NCBI RefSeq assembly: GCF_000337035.1
Contig: NZ_AOJL01000020.1
Location: forward strand, 16,450-80,449
Reading direction: 5' to 3'
Length of the DNA stretch: 64,000 bases
DNA from: Halorubrum coriense DSM 10284
GTDB lineage: Archaea > Halobacteriota > Halobacteria > Halobacteriales > Haloferacaceae
The position numbers and the translations under genes are program-made. A model generated the notes under the pieces. That model had not been told where the DNA came from and made no database searches. It was given only the letters and a program-made list of their open reading frames with translations. This document shows positions 25,025 to 33,451 of this stretch, in pieces (the stretch's first letter is position 1; each line of letters starts with the position of its first letter).

Positions 25025-25351
25025 ATGACCCGAGAACCCCGACCCGCCGACGAATCGACGGCACCGTGGCACGACCGCCGGCTCGCTCGCTGGGACGACG
25101 AGTCGTCCCTCTACGAGGCCGTCACCGACGCCGTGTCGAGCGCCACCGGTACGGCGCGCTCGACCGTCGCGTCTCAGTACGACCGAGCGCACGCGATCGC
25201 CCTCAGCCGGCTGTTCGGCGAGACCGAGGGGACGGCGACGCCCTCGACCGGGGTCGTCAAGTTCGTCCTCTCCGAGTGCGTCGTGTCGGTCCACAGCAGC
25301 GGACGGGTCTCGGTCAGTCCCGTCGACGAGACGGCCGCCGCCGACGCCTGA
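25025..25351 (+). CDS. HalOD1 output-domain protein
   Basis: This 108-residue protein has a basic, polar N-terminus. The core SLYEAVTDAVSSATG...GVVKFVLSECVVSVHSSGRVSVSP matches the haloarchaeal output domain 1 (HalOD1), usually the last domain of signalling proteins or a stand-alone protein. It has no membrane segment. A TetR operator copy overlaps its promoter, tying it to the divergent repressor operon. The function within the family is unknown. Confidence 0.78.
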   Translation: MTREPRPADESTAPWHDRRLARWDDESSLYEAVTDAVSSATGTARSTVASQYDRAHAIALSRLFGETEGTATPSTGVVKFVLSECVVSVHSSGRVSVSPVDETAAADA

Positions 25352-25358
25352 CCGGCGG

Positions 25359-25769
25359 CTACGCCACGCCTCGCTCGGCGGCCCCCTCGCGGATCTTCGT
25401 CGCGCGCTTGCGGACCCGATTGATGAGCCGCTGCGTCCGTTCCGGCTTGAACCCGTAGAAGGACGCGATCCAGTTGATGCTCCCGTACGGCTGTGTGTGG
25501 AAGTACGCGGCGAGGGTGTCGCGGCCGGCCTGGATGATCGCCGGCGGGACGCCCTCCTCGCCGACCTTCTCCTCGTCGAAGCCGTTGACGTCGAAGTAGA
25601 CGTCGGCGTACAGCTCGGCCTTCTCGGGGTCGTCGAAGTCGACGCCGCAGTGGTGCGGGGCCTCGAACCGATAGGCGGTCCGGGCGGGGGTGCTGTGCTC
25701 GACGATGCGGACGTGGAGGACGTACTCGCGGTAGACGGTCTCGTCTTCGATTGGTTCGGATCGTGACAT
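25359..25769 (-). CDS. conserved haloarchaeal hypothetical protein
   Basis: This 136-residue acidic cytosolic protein has beta-rich YVLHVRIVEHSTPARTAYRF at the start. HHCGVDFDDPEKAELYADVYFDVNGFDEE lies in the middle and a basic helix INRVRKRATKIREG at the end. I do not recognise the family. ATG 25769 is used; the longer open frame upstream is low-complexity Pro/Arg/His shadow. It lies 85 bases after the cohesin-like gene on the same strand and may be the last gene of that operon. Confidence 0.6.
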   Translation of the reverse strand: MSRSEPIEDETVYREYVLHVRIVEHSTPARTAYRFEAPHHCGVDFDDPEKAELYADVYFDVNGFDEEKVGEEGVPPAIIQAGRDTLAAYFHTQPYGSINWIASFYGFKPERTQRLINRVRKRATKIREGAAERGVA

Positions 25770-25854
25770 GGGTGATGGGTGGGTATCGACCGGAGTCTCC
25801 GGGTGGGGGTGGTCGCCGCGACGACGCGCCGGGTGGGACGGGCGCGGCCGCGCG

Positions 25855-26571
25855 TCAGCCGCGTCGCCTCGCGCCGGCGGCCGCGAAGAGGCCGATAGCG
25901 ACGAGGGCGAGGACCGGTGAGAGCGGCAGGTCGCTCGACGTGGCGTCGGCCCCGCTTCCGTCGGCCGCGGCACCGTCGGCGGACCCGGCGTCGTCGCTCC
26001 CGGCGGACGCGGCGTCGTCGGTCGACGAGGCGTCGTCGCCGGCGACCGTCACCGTTCCCGCCCGCGTGTCGGGGGTGAAGGCGCTCCCGTCGTCCGCGTC
26101 GAACTGCCGGGGCTCGACCGCGAGTCCGGCGTCGCCCGCCCCGACGCCGGCGACGGTGACCGTCGCGAGCGTCACGTCCGTCGCGCCGGGTTCGATGGCT
26201 CCCTCCACGTCGGCGGCTTCGAGGGCGACGCTGCCGCCGTCGTCCCCGATCGCCGGCTCGGTCGTCAGACCGAACCGGTCGGGATAGCTCGCGGACTGAA
26301 TTCGGGCCGTCTCCGGGGCCTCGACCGAGAGTTCGAGGTAGTAGCCAGAGAGGCCGTCCGGCACGCTCGTGAGGACGACATCGACGGTCGTCGTCCCGTC
26401 GGGCGTCGTCGAGGCGTCGCCGACGACGACGGTCGGCCCGTCGGTCTGTGCCGCGGCCGTCCCCGCCGCCGTCGCGCCGAGGAGGGCGAGCGCCGCGAGT
26501 GCCACCGCGACGGCCGCCGTCCGGCCGCGGGTGTCGGTGAACGTCGAAAGTGAACGCGTGGGTCGTGTCAT
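25855..26571 (-). CDS. membrane-anchored cohesin-like surface protein
   Basis: This 238-residue protein has a Sec signal peptide (about 18-40, ending GTAAAQ). A cohesin-like beta domain occupies about 46-175 (PTVVVGDASTTPDGTTTVDV, then GLSGYYLELSVEAPE, ending DTRAGTVTVAG). A 40-residue Ser/Asp/Ala linker follows, and a C-terminal membrane helix ends in RRRG, like archaeal surface anchors. It aligns well with the internal cohesin-like region of the PhoX-like protein upstream (26645-29314), including the PDRFGLT/PDALGLT and DTRAGTV/NARTGVL blocks. A cohesin binds dockerin, and the upstream protein ends in one. It probably holds that enzyme on the cell surface. Confidence 0.78.
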   Translation of the reverse strand: MTRPTRSLSTFTDTRGRTAAVAVALAALALLGATAAGTAAAQTDGPTVVVGDASTTPDGTTTVDVVLTSVPDGLSGYYLELSVEAPETARIQSASYPDRFGLTTEPAIGDDGGSVALEAADVEGAIEPGATDVTLATVTVAGVGAGDAGLAVEPRQFDADDGSAFTPDTRAGTVTVAGDDASSTDDAASAGSDDAGSADGAAADGSGADATSSDLPLSPVLALVAIGLFAAAGARRRG

Positions 26572-26644
26572 GGGTATCGGATGATGAACGTGGGGCGGCG
26601 GCGATGGGACGCCGCAGGTCGGCCGCGGGGCCGACCGAGGGCCC

Positions 26645-29314
26645 TCAGTTGACCTCCTCGTAGAGGTCGACGACGTCGTCGAAGTCGAGCTGCCCGTTCT
26701 CGTTGAAGTCGTACGCCGACTCGTTCAGCCTGACGCTGTCCGACTCGAAGTTGTCGAAGAGGATCTCGATGTCCTCGTAGTCGAGGCGACCGTTCCCGTT
26801 GAGGTCCTCGTAGAGCCCGTCGCCGTCGGGGTCGGTCGGCGCCGCGCCGCCGGTCACCGTCGGCGGGCCGGTGACGAGGACGCCCGTGCGGGCGTTCGCG
26901 TCGATGGCGGTCCCCGCCTCGTCGTCCATCCGGTCGATGTCGACTTCCAGGTCGGCTGTGCCGGTGCCGTCGCCGCGTAGCGTGAGCGTCGCGAGCGGGA
27001 CGTTCCGTCCGCCCGCCTCGACGCTGCGGTCGGTGTCGGCGACGCGGACGGTCGCCGAGGAGCCGTCGTCGCTGACCTCGCTCTCGGTGAGCCCGAGCGC
27101 GTCCGGGAACTCGACGCCGGTGATGGCGGCGACGTCCGGGTCCGAGACGGAGACCGAGACCGCGGCCCCCGAGAAGCCGGTCGGGAGCGCGGACGCCGAG
27201 AGCGCCGCCTCGCCGGTCCGACCGTAGCCGATCGCCAGCGACTCGACGTCGACCTGGACGTTCGGCTGGAAGACATAGAGACCGTCGTTGGGGTACGAGC
27301 GCGAGGGGCCGCCGAAGCCGTCCTCACAGCAGAGGACCCGCCCGTCGCGCATCGCGTACACGTTGTCGATGTTGCGGAGCGCGTCGTCGGCGTCCTCGGG
27401 CCCGTCGGTGAAGTCGGGCCCGGTGATGACCGGTTCGAGCGTCGAGACGTTGTAGTCGGGTTCGAGTTCGGCGCGGTAGACGACGCCCCCGTCGACGCGG
27501 TCCATCTGGACATCGCCGGTCTCGTCGGCGAGGTCGTCGTTGAACTCGGAGATGCCGAAGTAGACGAAGTCGCCGGGGCCGGCGCCGTCGACGCTGTCGA
27601 CGCCCTCGGCCTTGTTGAACTCGATCGACGCGCCGATCTCCTTGGCGGCCGCGCGGGTCTCGAGGAAGGGGACGCGGCGGAGCGCCTCGTCGACGCCGTC
27701 GGGACCGTCCGCCTCGTACTGGGCGGCCCACTCGACTATCTCCTCGTTCGTGATGTAGTTCCGGTTACCGTTCTCGATGACTTCGAGGTCGGCCTCGCGG
27801 ACGGCGTCGCCGTAGGCGACCTCCTGCCCGAGGTCGTCCGCGTCGTACTCGGTGTGCGTCGTGAGGTAGTCGACCTGCGTGACGTCGTCGTACTCGGCGA
27901 CCCAGGACTCGACCTCGCCGTTCGTCGCGCGACCGAGCGGGATCCACTCGACTTCGAGGTTCGTGTCGGCCGGGGAGTTGCGTTCGCCGGCCTCCGCGGC
28001 GTTCGCGGCGTCGTTGGTGATCTTCGGGGCGTAGAGCGTGCCCTCGATGTCGTCGGTGTCGTCGTAGCTCGGGATCGGGTCGGCGGCGACGAACTTGTAG
28101 ATCCCCTTGCTGTCGCCGTCGGAGCAGCCGTACAGCGTCCGTTCGTCGCCCAGGAAGTCCGGCGCCTCCCACGAGGCGCGGCCCGCGACCCAGTACTTCA
28201 TCGGGTCCGGCTCCTCGGCCGTCGGCTCGCGGAAGTCCACGTGGTAGCCGTAGCGGTAGGGGTTCGGGTAGACGTCGCCGATGGGCGTCAGATCGTTGCT
28301 CTCGTCGGCCTGGTCGACCGGGTCGGCGCCGAGGTAGTACGCGAGGAACTCGACGCCGGTCATCGCCCAGTAGCCCTGGATGTACCAGCCGTCGACCTCG
28401 TCGTACTCGTCGACCGCGCTCTGGATCGCCGAGGGGTTCGGCCGGTTCCAGAACTGGCACGCGCCGAGGAGCCCCTCGCCGCTGCCGGCGTCGACGACGT
28501 CGCCGACCGTGTTCGTCAGCGAGACGCGGGGGTGCGCGTAGTTCTCCTCCGAGGAGACCGGGGTCTCCCACGGGCTGAGGTCGCCGTAGCAGTTGATTCG
28601 GGTGCCGCCGAGCTCGCGGAACGCCTCCGTGTTCGGCAGGTTCATCGCGTCCTCGGGGTCGGCGCTCCACTCGCCGTCCGCGTCCTGGCTGATGAAGACC
28701 CGCGAGATGTTCCCGGGGCTGTTCTCCCAGTTGGTGAACAGGTAGCCCTCGGTGCCGTCCTCGTCCGTCGGGACGAACTGGTTACAGTCCGGGTTCGTCG
28801 CCGCGGCCCCGTACTGCGTCCCCGCGAAGTTGCTCTGGGTGATGTCGGTGCCGTCGGGCGTCTGCGTGACGCCGAGCAGCTCGTCGCCGCCGCCGATGGG
28901 TTCGCGGCCCTGAACGAGGACTTCGTACTGGCCGGCGGCCGAGCGGACCCGGCGCTGTTTCTCCTGCGTATCGGGGATACCGACCTCCGGGAAGTCGTCG
29001 TTGTTGCCGTCGAACTCGAAGTTGAAGCCGCTGAAGTAGCCGACCGCCGCCCGGCCGAACGGCTCCGGGTTCGCCGCTTCGGGGTGCTGGAGGCTGTACA
29101 GGAGCGAGCCGTCCTCGAAGACGAACGGGCCCGTCACCTCCGCCCCGAAGGCCGTGGTCGAGAACCGCTTGAGGCCTCCTCGGACGCTGGGCGCGCCGGG
29201 GGTGTCTCCCTCCGGAATTTCGCTCTCACTCGCGCTGGCGACCCCCGCGACGCTCGCGCCGAGGGCGGCAGCAGTTGACGTTGCGATCAGGCTCCGCCGG
29301 TTCAGATCCACCAT
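26645..29314 (-). CDS. Tat-exported PhoX-like (DUF839) protein with cohesin-like and dockerin domains
   Basis: This 889-residue protein has a Tat signal (NRRSLIATSTAAALGA). Residues about 40-670 are a DUF839/PhoX-like region; characterised PhoX enzymes are Ca2+/Fe3+-dependent alkaline phosphatases. Residues about 690-820 form a cohesin-like beta domain. Residues 828-889 form a dockerin with two Ca2+ loops, DLNGNGRLDYED (837-848) and DFNENGQLDFDD (869-880). A membrane-anchored cohesin-like protein is encoded 73 bases downstream, so the enzyme is probably docked at the cell surface and may self-associate. TATA-like elements lie in an AT-rich upstream stretch (29338-29355). Whether it is a phosphatase is unproven. 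Confidence 0.83.
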   Translation of the reverse strand: MVDLNRRSLIATSTAAALGASVAGVASASESEIPEGDTPGAPSVRGGLKRFSTTAFGAEVTGPFVFEDGSLLYSLQHPEAANPEPFGRAAVGYFSGFNFEFDGNNDDFPEVGIPDTQEKQRRVRSAAGQYEVLVQGREPIGGGDELLGVTQTPDGTDITQSNFAGTQYGAAATNPDCNQFVPTDEDGTEGYLFTNWENSPGNISRVFISQDADGEWSADPEDAMNLPNTEAFRELGGTRINCYGDLSPWETPVSSEENYAHPRVSLTNTVGDVVDAGSGEGLLGACQFWNRPNPSAIQSAVDEYDEVDGWYIQGYWAMTGVEFLAYYLGADPVDQADESNDLTPIGDVYPNPYRYGYHVDFREPTAEEPDPMKYWVAGRASWEAPDFLGDERTLYGCSDGDSKGIYKFVAADPIPSYDDTDDIEGTLYAPKITNDAANAAEAGERNSPADTNLEVEWIPLGRATNGEVESWVAEYDDVTQVDYLTTHTEYDADDLGQEVAYGDAVREADLEVIENGNRNYITNEEIVEWAAQYEADGPDGVDEALRRVPFLETRAAAKEIGASIEFNKAEGVDSVDGAGPGDFVYFGISEFNDDLADETGDVQMDRVDGGVVYRAELEPDYNVSTLEPVITGPDFTDGPEDADDALRNIDNVYAMRDGRVLCCEDGFGGPSRSYPNDGLYVFQPNVQVDVESLAIGYGRTGEAALSASALPTGFSGAAVSVSVSDPDVAAITGVEFPDALGLTESEVSDDGSSATVRVADTDRSVEAGGRNVPLATLTLRGDGTGTADLEVDIDRMDDEAGTAIDANARTGVLVTGPPTVTGGAAPTDPDGDGLYEDLNGNGRLDYEDIEILFDNFESDSVRLNESAYDFNENGQLDFDDVVDLYEEVN

Positions 29315-29563
29315 GCAAATTCAGACACCAAGTGTTGTTTAATAATCGTTTATAATAGGTGGACAGAACGGTATACGGTCGGCCCGGGGAACATTTTAGA
29401 TTAGTACTCGAATTTACGGAAATTGAAACGTAAGCGCGGTATATAGCGGTCGGGTCGCGAATATAGGTCACACGTCCGTCGTCCCGCGAGCCGTCAGTCC
29501 GGAGCTGTCGCCCCGCGAAATCCCGAATCGGGCGAAAATCGAGAGAGACGCCGCGACGGCCCC

Positions 29564-29920
29564 TCAGAAGGTGATGACTTCGTAGTCGTCGTCGACGAGC
29601 GACCGAACGCTCGGGTGACCGTCGTACTCGGCGAGGGTGGCCAGCCCGGAGGCGGAGACCGCGTCCGCGACGTCGAACGCGCTCGCACAGTAGTCGCAGA
29701 CCGCCGCGTCGTCGCGGACCGCCTGGTACAGCTCGTGGTAATCGCTCTCCTCGTCTTCCAGTTCCGGGATCCACTGCGTCCCGGCTCCGTCGAAGATGAG
29801 CTTCAGCTCGTCGCCGTCGGTCTCCGCGAACTCCTTGGCCGCCTCCAAGGCGTTCGCGAGGCGACCGTAATCTGCGTGCGACTCGTTCCCGGCGAGGATC
29901 ACGATTGCGGCTTTTGCCAT
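29564..29920 (-). CDS. DsrE/DsrF-like family protein
   Basis: This 118-residue cytosolic protein has the DsrE fold pattern. It starts KAAIVILAGNESHADYGRLA, followed by KLIFDGAGTQWI and a Cys pair in VCDYCASAFDVAD at about residues 74-77. DsrE-like proteins take part in sulfur relay or are of unknown function; the Cys position suits a sulfur-carrying residue. It stands alone. The 200 bases on its 3' side (29340-29560) hold only promoter-like AT-rich sequence for the PhoX-like operon. Confidence 0.78.
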   Translation of the reverse strand: MAKAAIVILAGNESHADYGRLANALEAAKEFAETDGDELKLIFDGAGTQWIPELEDEESDYHELYQAVRDDAAVCDYCASAFDVADAVSASGLATLAEYDGHPSVRSLVDDDYEVITF

Positions 29921-30071
29921 CGTGAATCTCCGTAACTCGCGGCCGTAAAAGACCCGCTCGCGGCTGTGCGTTCGCTACGTCGGACCGATGACCGACCGAG
30001 GGGATGAGGTCGGAGATCTCACTCCGTCGCGCTCCCCGTCCGTGCCGCCGGCACCGTCCCCGCCTCCGCCG

Positions 30072-30812
30072 TCACCAGTCGCGAGACACCGGCGTCTCGC
30101 TCGCGTCGACGGTCGACAGGAGCCACGCCGCGGCGTCGGCGAGCGCGTCGTCGTCGGTGGCGGTCACCTTCAGCCGGTTGTGGTCCGCCTTGCGGTCGGG
30201 GTAACAGCCGACGGCGACGTCGAACCGCTCCATCGCCTCCCGCAGCGCGGGGACGATGTTCGATTCGGGCTCGACCGTGTAGAGGAACCGCGAGCGGCGG
30301 TCGCCGGCGAACTCGTCGGCGACCGCCTCGAACGTCGCTCTCAGCTCGTCCGGGATGCCGGGCATGACGTAGACGTCCTCGACCACGCAGCCGGGCGCGA
30401 GCCCCGCGTCGGTCACGAGCGGGCGGCTCCCCTCGGGGACCGCCGCCTCCGCCTCGACGTCGACGTCGAACTCGCGGTCTGGGACCCGCTCGCGGATCGC
30501 GGCCAGCCGCCGCTCGACGGACTCGCGCGTGAGGTCGGTGGGGACCATCTCGCGATCGAACGCGTCCGCGACGGCCTCCATCGTCACGTCGTCGGGGGTG
30601 CTGCCGATGCCGCCCGTCACGATCACGGCGTCGAAGTCGGCGGCGTACTCCCCGACGCGGTCGGCTATCTCTCCCCTGTCGTCCGGGATCGAGAGGATCC
30701 GTTCCACGGCGACGCCGCGCTCGCTCAGCTCCGCGGCGAGCCAGTTCGCGTTCGTGTTCACCGTGTCGCCCGAGAGCAGTTCGTCTCCGACCGTGATCAG
30801 CGCGACCTCCAT
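30072..30812 (-). CDS. CinA/MoCF_biosynth-domain protein
   Basis: This 246-residue protein is a competence/damage-inducible CinA N-terminal-like protein of the MoeA/MogA fold. It opens VALITVGDELLSGDTVNTN with the ITVGDE-LLxG motif, continues VIVTGGIGSTPDDVTMEAVA (the TGG-G-T-D-D site) and YVMPGIPDELRATFE. Archaeal members are annotated as molybdopterin-binding or nicotinamide-nucleotide-processing proteins. The C-terminal amidase domain of bacterial CinA is absent. The 3' end has no partner gene. Confidence 0.86.
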   Translation of the reverse strand: MEVALITVGDELLSGDTVNTNANWLAAELSERGVAVERILSIPDDRGEIADRVGEYAADFDAVIVTGGIGSTPDDVTMEAVADAFDREMVPTDLTRESVERRLAAIRERVPDREFDVDVEAEAAVPEGSRPLVTDAGLAPGCVVEDVYVMPGIPDELRATFEAVADEFAGDRRSRFLYTVEPESNIVPALREAMERFDVAVGCYPDRKADHNRLKVTATDDDALADAAAWLLSTVDASETPVSRDW

Positions 30813-30928
30813 CGGTGCGCCGTACGGTCGGGCGACGGATGTACGTTTCCCGCCCCGAGCGGGAGTCGAGCTGCGTCCCGGAAGCGACCACCAGAAGGGC
30901 TAATTGTTCGGTTCGTGTATCCCGAGTT

Positions 30929-31912
30929 ATGGCCCTCCACGCGGTCGAAAACGTAGAGAGAGCGTTCGGCGTCACTCGGGAGTTCCTGACGCCAGTCACC
31001 GTGCGTCGCTGGCTGAAGCTCGCGGTCGTCGTGTTCTTCGTCGGGGGCGGCGTCGGCTTCCCGACGGCACAGTTCGGCGCGTCGACGCCGACGGGAGACG
31101 TCGCTCCCGGTGAGGTACCGTCCGCCCTTTCAGTCGACGTGTTGACGCTCGCCGTCGCGGTCGTCGCCGTGTGCCTCCTGCTCCTCGGCGCGTTCGGGCT
31201 GATCGGCGCGATCATGGAGTTCGTGCTGATCGAGTTGCTTCGCACCGGCGAGGTGTCGCTCCGACGCCACTGGCGGAAGCGGTGGCGGCAGGGGCTCCGC
31301 CTGTTCGGGTTTCGGATCGCGATCGGACTCCCGATGATCGCGCTGTTCGCCGGCTGGCTCGCGCTGCTCGTCGTTCCCGTCCTGACCGGACGCGATCCCG
31401 CGTTCTCCGCCACGGCGTTTCTCGTCGGGCTCCCGGTGATGTTCCTCGTCGGCGTCGGGTACGCGTTGGTGTCGGGGTTCACGACCGCGTTCGTCGTGCC
31501 GCTCATGATCCAGTCGGACTCGGGCGTCCTCGCGGCGTGGCGTCGCCTCTGGCCGTCGATCAAGCGTTCGTGGAAACAGTACCTGGCGTACGTCGCGGTC
31601 GGGTTCCTGTTGACGGTCGCGACCGGGGTCGTCGTCTCGGTCGCGGTCGCGCTCGTCGCGCTCGTGCTCCTCGTCCCCGTCCTCGTCGCGGCCGCGGTCG
31701 TCCACGCGACCGTCTCGGTGACGTCGCCGATCGGACTCGCCGTCCTCGTCGCGCTCGCGGCGCTGTTCGGCGTGGCGCTGCTCGTCGTCGGGACGCTCTC
31801 ACAGGTCCCCGTCGTGACGTACCTCCGGTACTACGCGCTGCTCGTGCTCGGCGACGTCGAGGAGTCCTTCGACGTCCTCGCCGATCCGCGACCGTCGGCC
31901 GCGGATCCGTGA
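30929..31912 (+). CDS. DUF7544-type membrane protein
   Basis: This 327-residue protein begins MALHAVENVERAFGVTREFL. It has five to six long hydrophobic segments (about 28-46, 68-95, 130-150, 158-180, 215-245 and 255-280). A Pro/Asp-rich cytosolic tail follows. It resembles haloarchaeal membrane proteins of DUF7544; the function is unknown. ATG 30929 is used because the upstream in-frame residues are Arg-rich shadow sequence. It is divergent from the CinA-like gene. Confidence 0.72.
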   Translation: MALHAVENVERAFGVTREFLTPVTVRRWLKLAVVVFFVGGGVGFPTAQFGASTPTGDVAPGEVPSALSVDVLTLAVAVVAVCLLLLGAFGLIGAIMEFVLIELLRTGEVSLRRHWRKRWRQGLRLFGFRIAIGLPMIALFAGWLALLVVPVLTGRDPAFSATAFLVGLPVMFLVGVGYALVSGFTTAFVVPLMIQSDSGVLAAWRRLWPSIKRSWKQYLAYVAVGFLLTVATGVVVSVAVALVALVLLVPVLVAAAVVHATVSVTSPIGLAVLVALAALFGVALLVVGTLSQVPVVTYLRYYALLVLGDVEESFDVLADPRPSAADP

Positions 31913-31966
31913 CGGGTCCGATCTGCCGACACCAGACCGTAAGCTGCTCCGGACCGAGCGGCGCGC

Positions 31967-32167
31967 ATGAGACGACCGCTCCTCGGCGCAATCGGTGTCC
32001 TCACGGCGCTCGTTCCGGAGCGTCTCGCGGGAGCGTTCGAGGGTCTCGCGGTCGAGGACCCCGCGTCGGTGGCATGGAACGAGCGCCTCACCGACGGCGT
32101 CCGCGCGATCGGCGTCGTGTACGTGCCGCTCGCGCTCTGGGAGCGTCGGCAGCGGAACGGGACGTGA
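31967..32167 (+). CDS. small hydrophobic haloarchaeal protein
   Basis: This 66-residue protein has two hydrophobic segments (3-18 and about 46-60) separated by EGLAVEDPASVAWNERLTDG. It could span the membrane twice. It follows the DUF7544-like gene by 54 bases on the same strand and may be co-transcribed. I do not recognise the family, and the short length leaves some chance that it is not real. Confidence 0.5.
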   Translation: MRRPLLGAIGVLTALVPERLAGAFEGLAVEDPASVAWNERLTDGVRAIGVVYVPLALWERRQRNGT

Positions 32168-32207
32168 CCGAGACATCTCGACGAACGTCTCCGAACAGAC
32201 CGCACGC

Positions 32208-33380
32208 TCAAAACAGCGACTCCAACTCCCCGTCGCTGTCCATCAGCTCCGCGAAGCGGTCCTCGCTCTCGTCGGTGATCTCCCCTTGGTTCCGCTGTGC
32301 CTCGATCGCGACCTGCTGAAGCTCCTTGACTCGCGGAACGTTCGTCACCCCGCCGAGCAGGACGAGCGCCGCGACCGTTCCCCCGCCGCGTCGCGGATAG
32401 TCCCCGCCGCGGACCTCCATCGAGCCGGTCTGTTCTTCGAGCCACTTGCGACCGTGCTCGATACCCTTCCGGTTGAGGTACGCCGGCGGCCCGGCGACGA
32501 CGAGCAGCGCCCGCTCCGTGCCGCTCGCCTCGCAGGGCAGGGTGAGTCGACCGAGCGTCGCCTTCCGGACGAGGCTCGTGACCCGATTGGTGGCCTCCGT
32601 GCTGTCGATCCCGGCGGTCGAATCGTCGCGGAGCCGCGACAGCAACCCCGATCGCTTCGCTTCGTCCACCTCGACGTCGGCGTACCCCAGCGACGAGATG
32701 CCGCCGCCTTTGAGCGTGTTGATGATCTCGGAGGAGTCGACCACGCTCTCGGCGACGTCGCTCCCCTCGGTGATCTCGCCGGCGCTGAACAGCACGCCGA
32801 ACCGCCGGACCAGTTCCCTGTTGATCGCGTCGAACCCTTCCCCGACGGACTCGCCCGAACTGCGCCACGCGTCGTTGTCGAACAACAGGAGGTTGTCCAC
32901 CTCGTCGACGAACGTCTTGAGCGATCGGGCGGCGTTCAGCGTGTAGATCCCGCCTTCGTCGCTCCCGGGCAGAATGCCGAGCCCGTACACGGGTTCGGTG
33001 TAGATCCGCTTGAGGTTCTTCGCGATCACGGGCGCACCGCCAGAACCCGTCCCGCCGCCGAGCCCGGCGACGACGAGGAACGCATCGATCTCGTGGACCG
33101 GGATCGAGTCGAGCGCCCCTTGGATCTCGTCGATGTCCTCCTCGGCCACCGCTGCGCCCAGTTCGTTGTCCGCGCCCACGCCGTGGCCCTTGACCCGCGA
33201 CTGCCCGATCAGGATCCGTCGGTCAGTCGGAAGGCGGTCGATCCCGTCGAGATCCGCTTTCGCCGTGTTGACCGCGATCGCTCCCCGAACGATGTCTGCG
33301 CCCGTCTCCGCGTCGTAGGCAAGGAACTCGTCGACCACCTTCCCACCCGCCTGTCCGACCCCGATCAGTGCGAGTTTCAT
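32208..33380 (-). CDS. cetZ: CetZ tubulin-like protein
   Basis: This 390-residue cytoskeletal GTPase of the FtsZ/tubulin superfamily is found in haloarchaea, where CetZ proteins control cell shape and motility-linked rod development. The nucleotide site has IGVGQAGGKVVDEF at the N-terminus and the tubulin signature GLGGGTGSG at about 106-114. The GTP-contact FDNDAWR lies later. The N-terminus is MKLALIG; the ORF extension of five residues to 33395 is rejected because CetZ proteins start at this strand. No FtsZ-type C-terminal tail motif is seen. It diverges from the penicillin acylase gene with 71 bases between. Confidence 0.93.
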   Translation of the reverse strand: MKLALIGVGQAGGKVVDEFLAYDAETGADIVRGAIAVNTAKADLDGIDRLPTDRRILIGQSRVKGHGVGADNELGAAVAEEDIDEIQGALDSIPVHEIDAFLVVAGLGGGTGSGGAPVIAKNLKRIYTEPVYGLGILPGSDEGGIYTLNAARSLKTFVDEVDNLLLFDNDAWRSSGESVGEGFDAINRELVRRFGVLFSAGEITEGSDVAESVVDSSEIINTLKGGGISSLGYADVEVDEAKRSGLLSRLRDDSTAGIDSTEATNRVTSLVRKATLGRLTLPCEASGTERALLVVAGPPAYLNRKGIEHGRKWLEEQTGSMEVRGGDYPRRGGGTVAALVLLGGVTNVPRVKELQQVAIEAQRNQGEITDESEDRFAELMDSDGELESLF

Positions 33381-33451
33381 GTGAACACACCGCACGTATC
33401 TACGCGGGTCGGACTGATAAAGGTTCGAAGCCCGATCCGATCCAAATTATA

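Noticed and set aside
27854-29278. 474-residue plus-strand open frame opposite the PhoX-like gene
   Set aside because: It is composed of Val/Arg/Asp repeats and has no recognisable fold; it mirrors the dockerin enzyme's codons.
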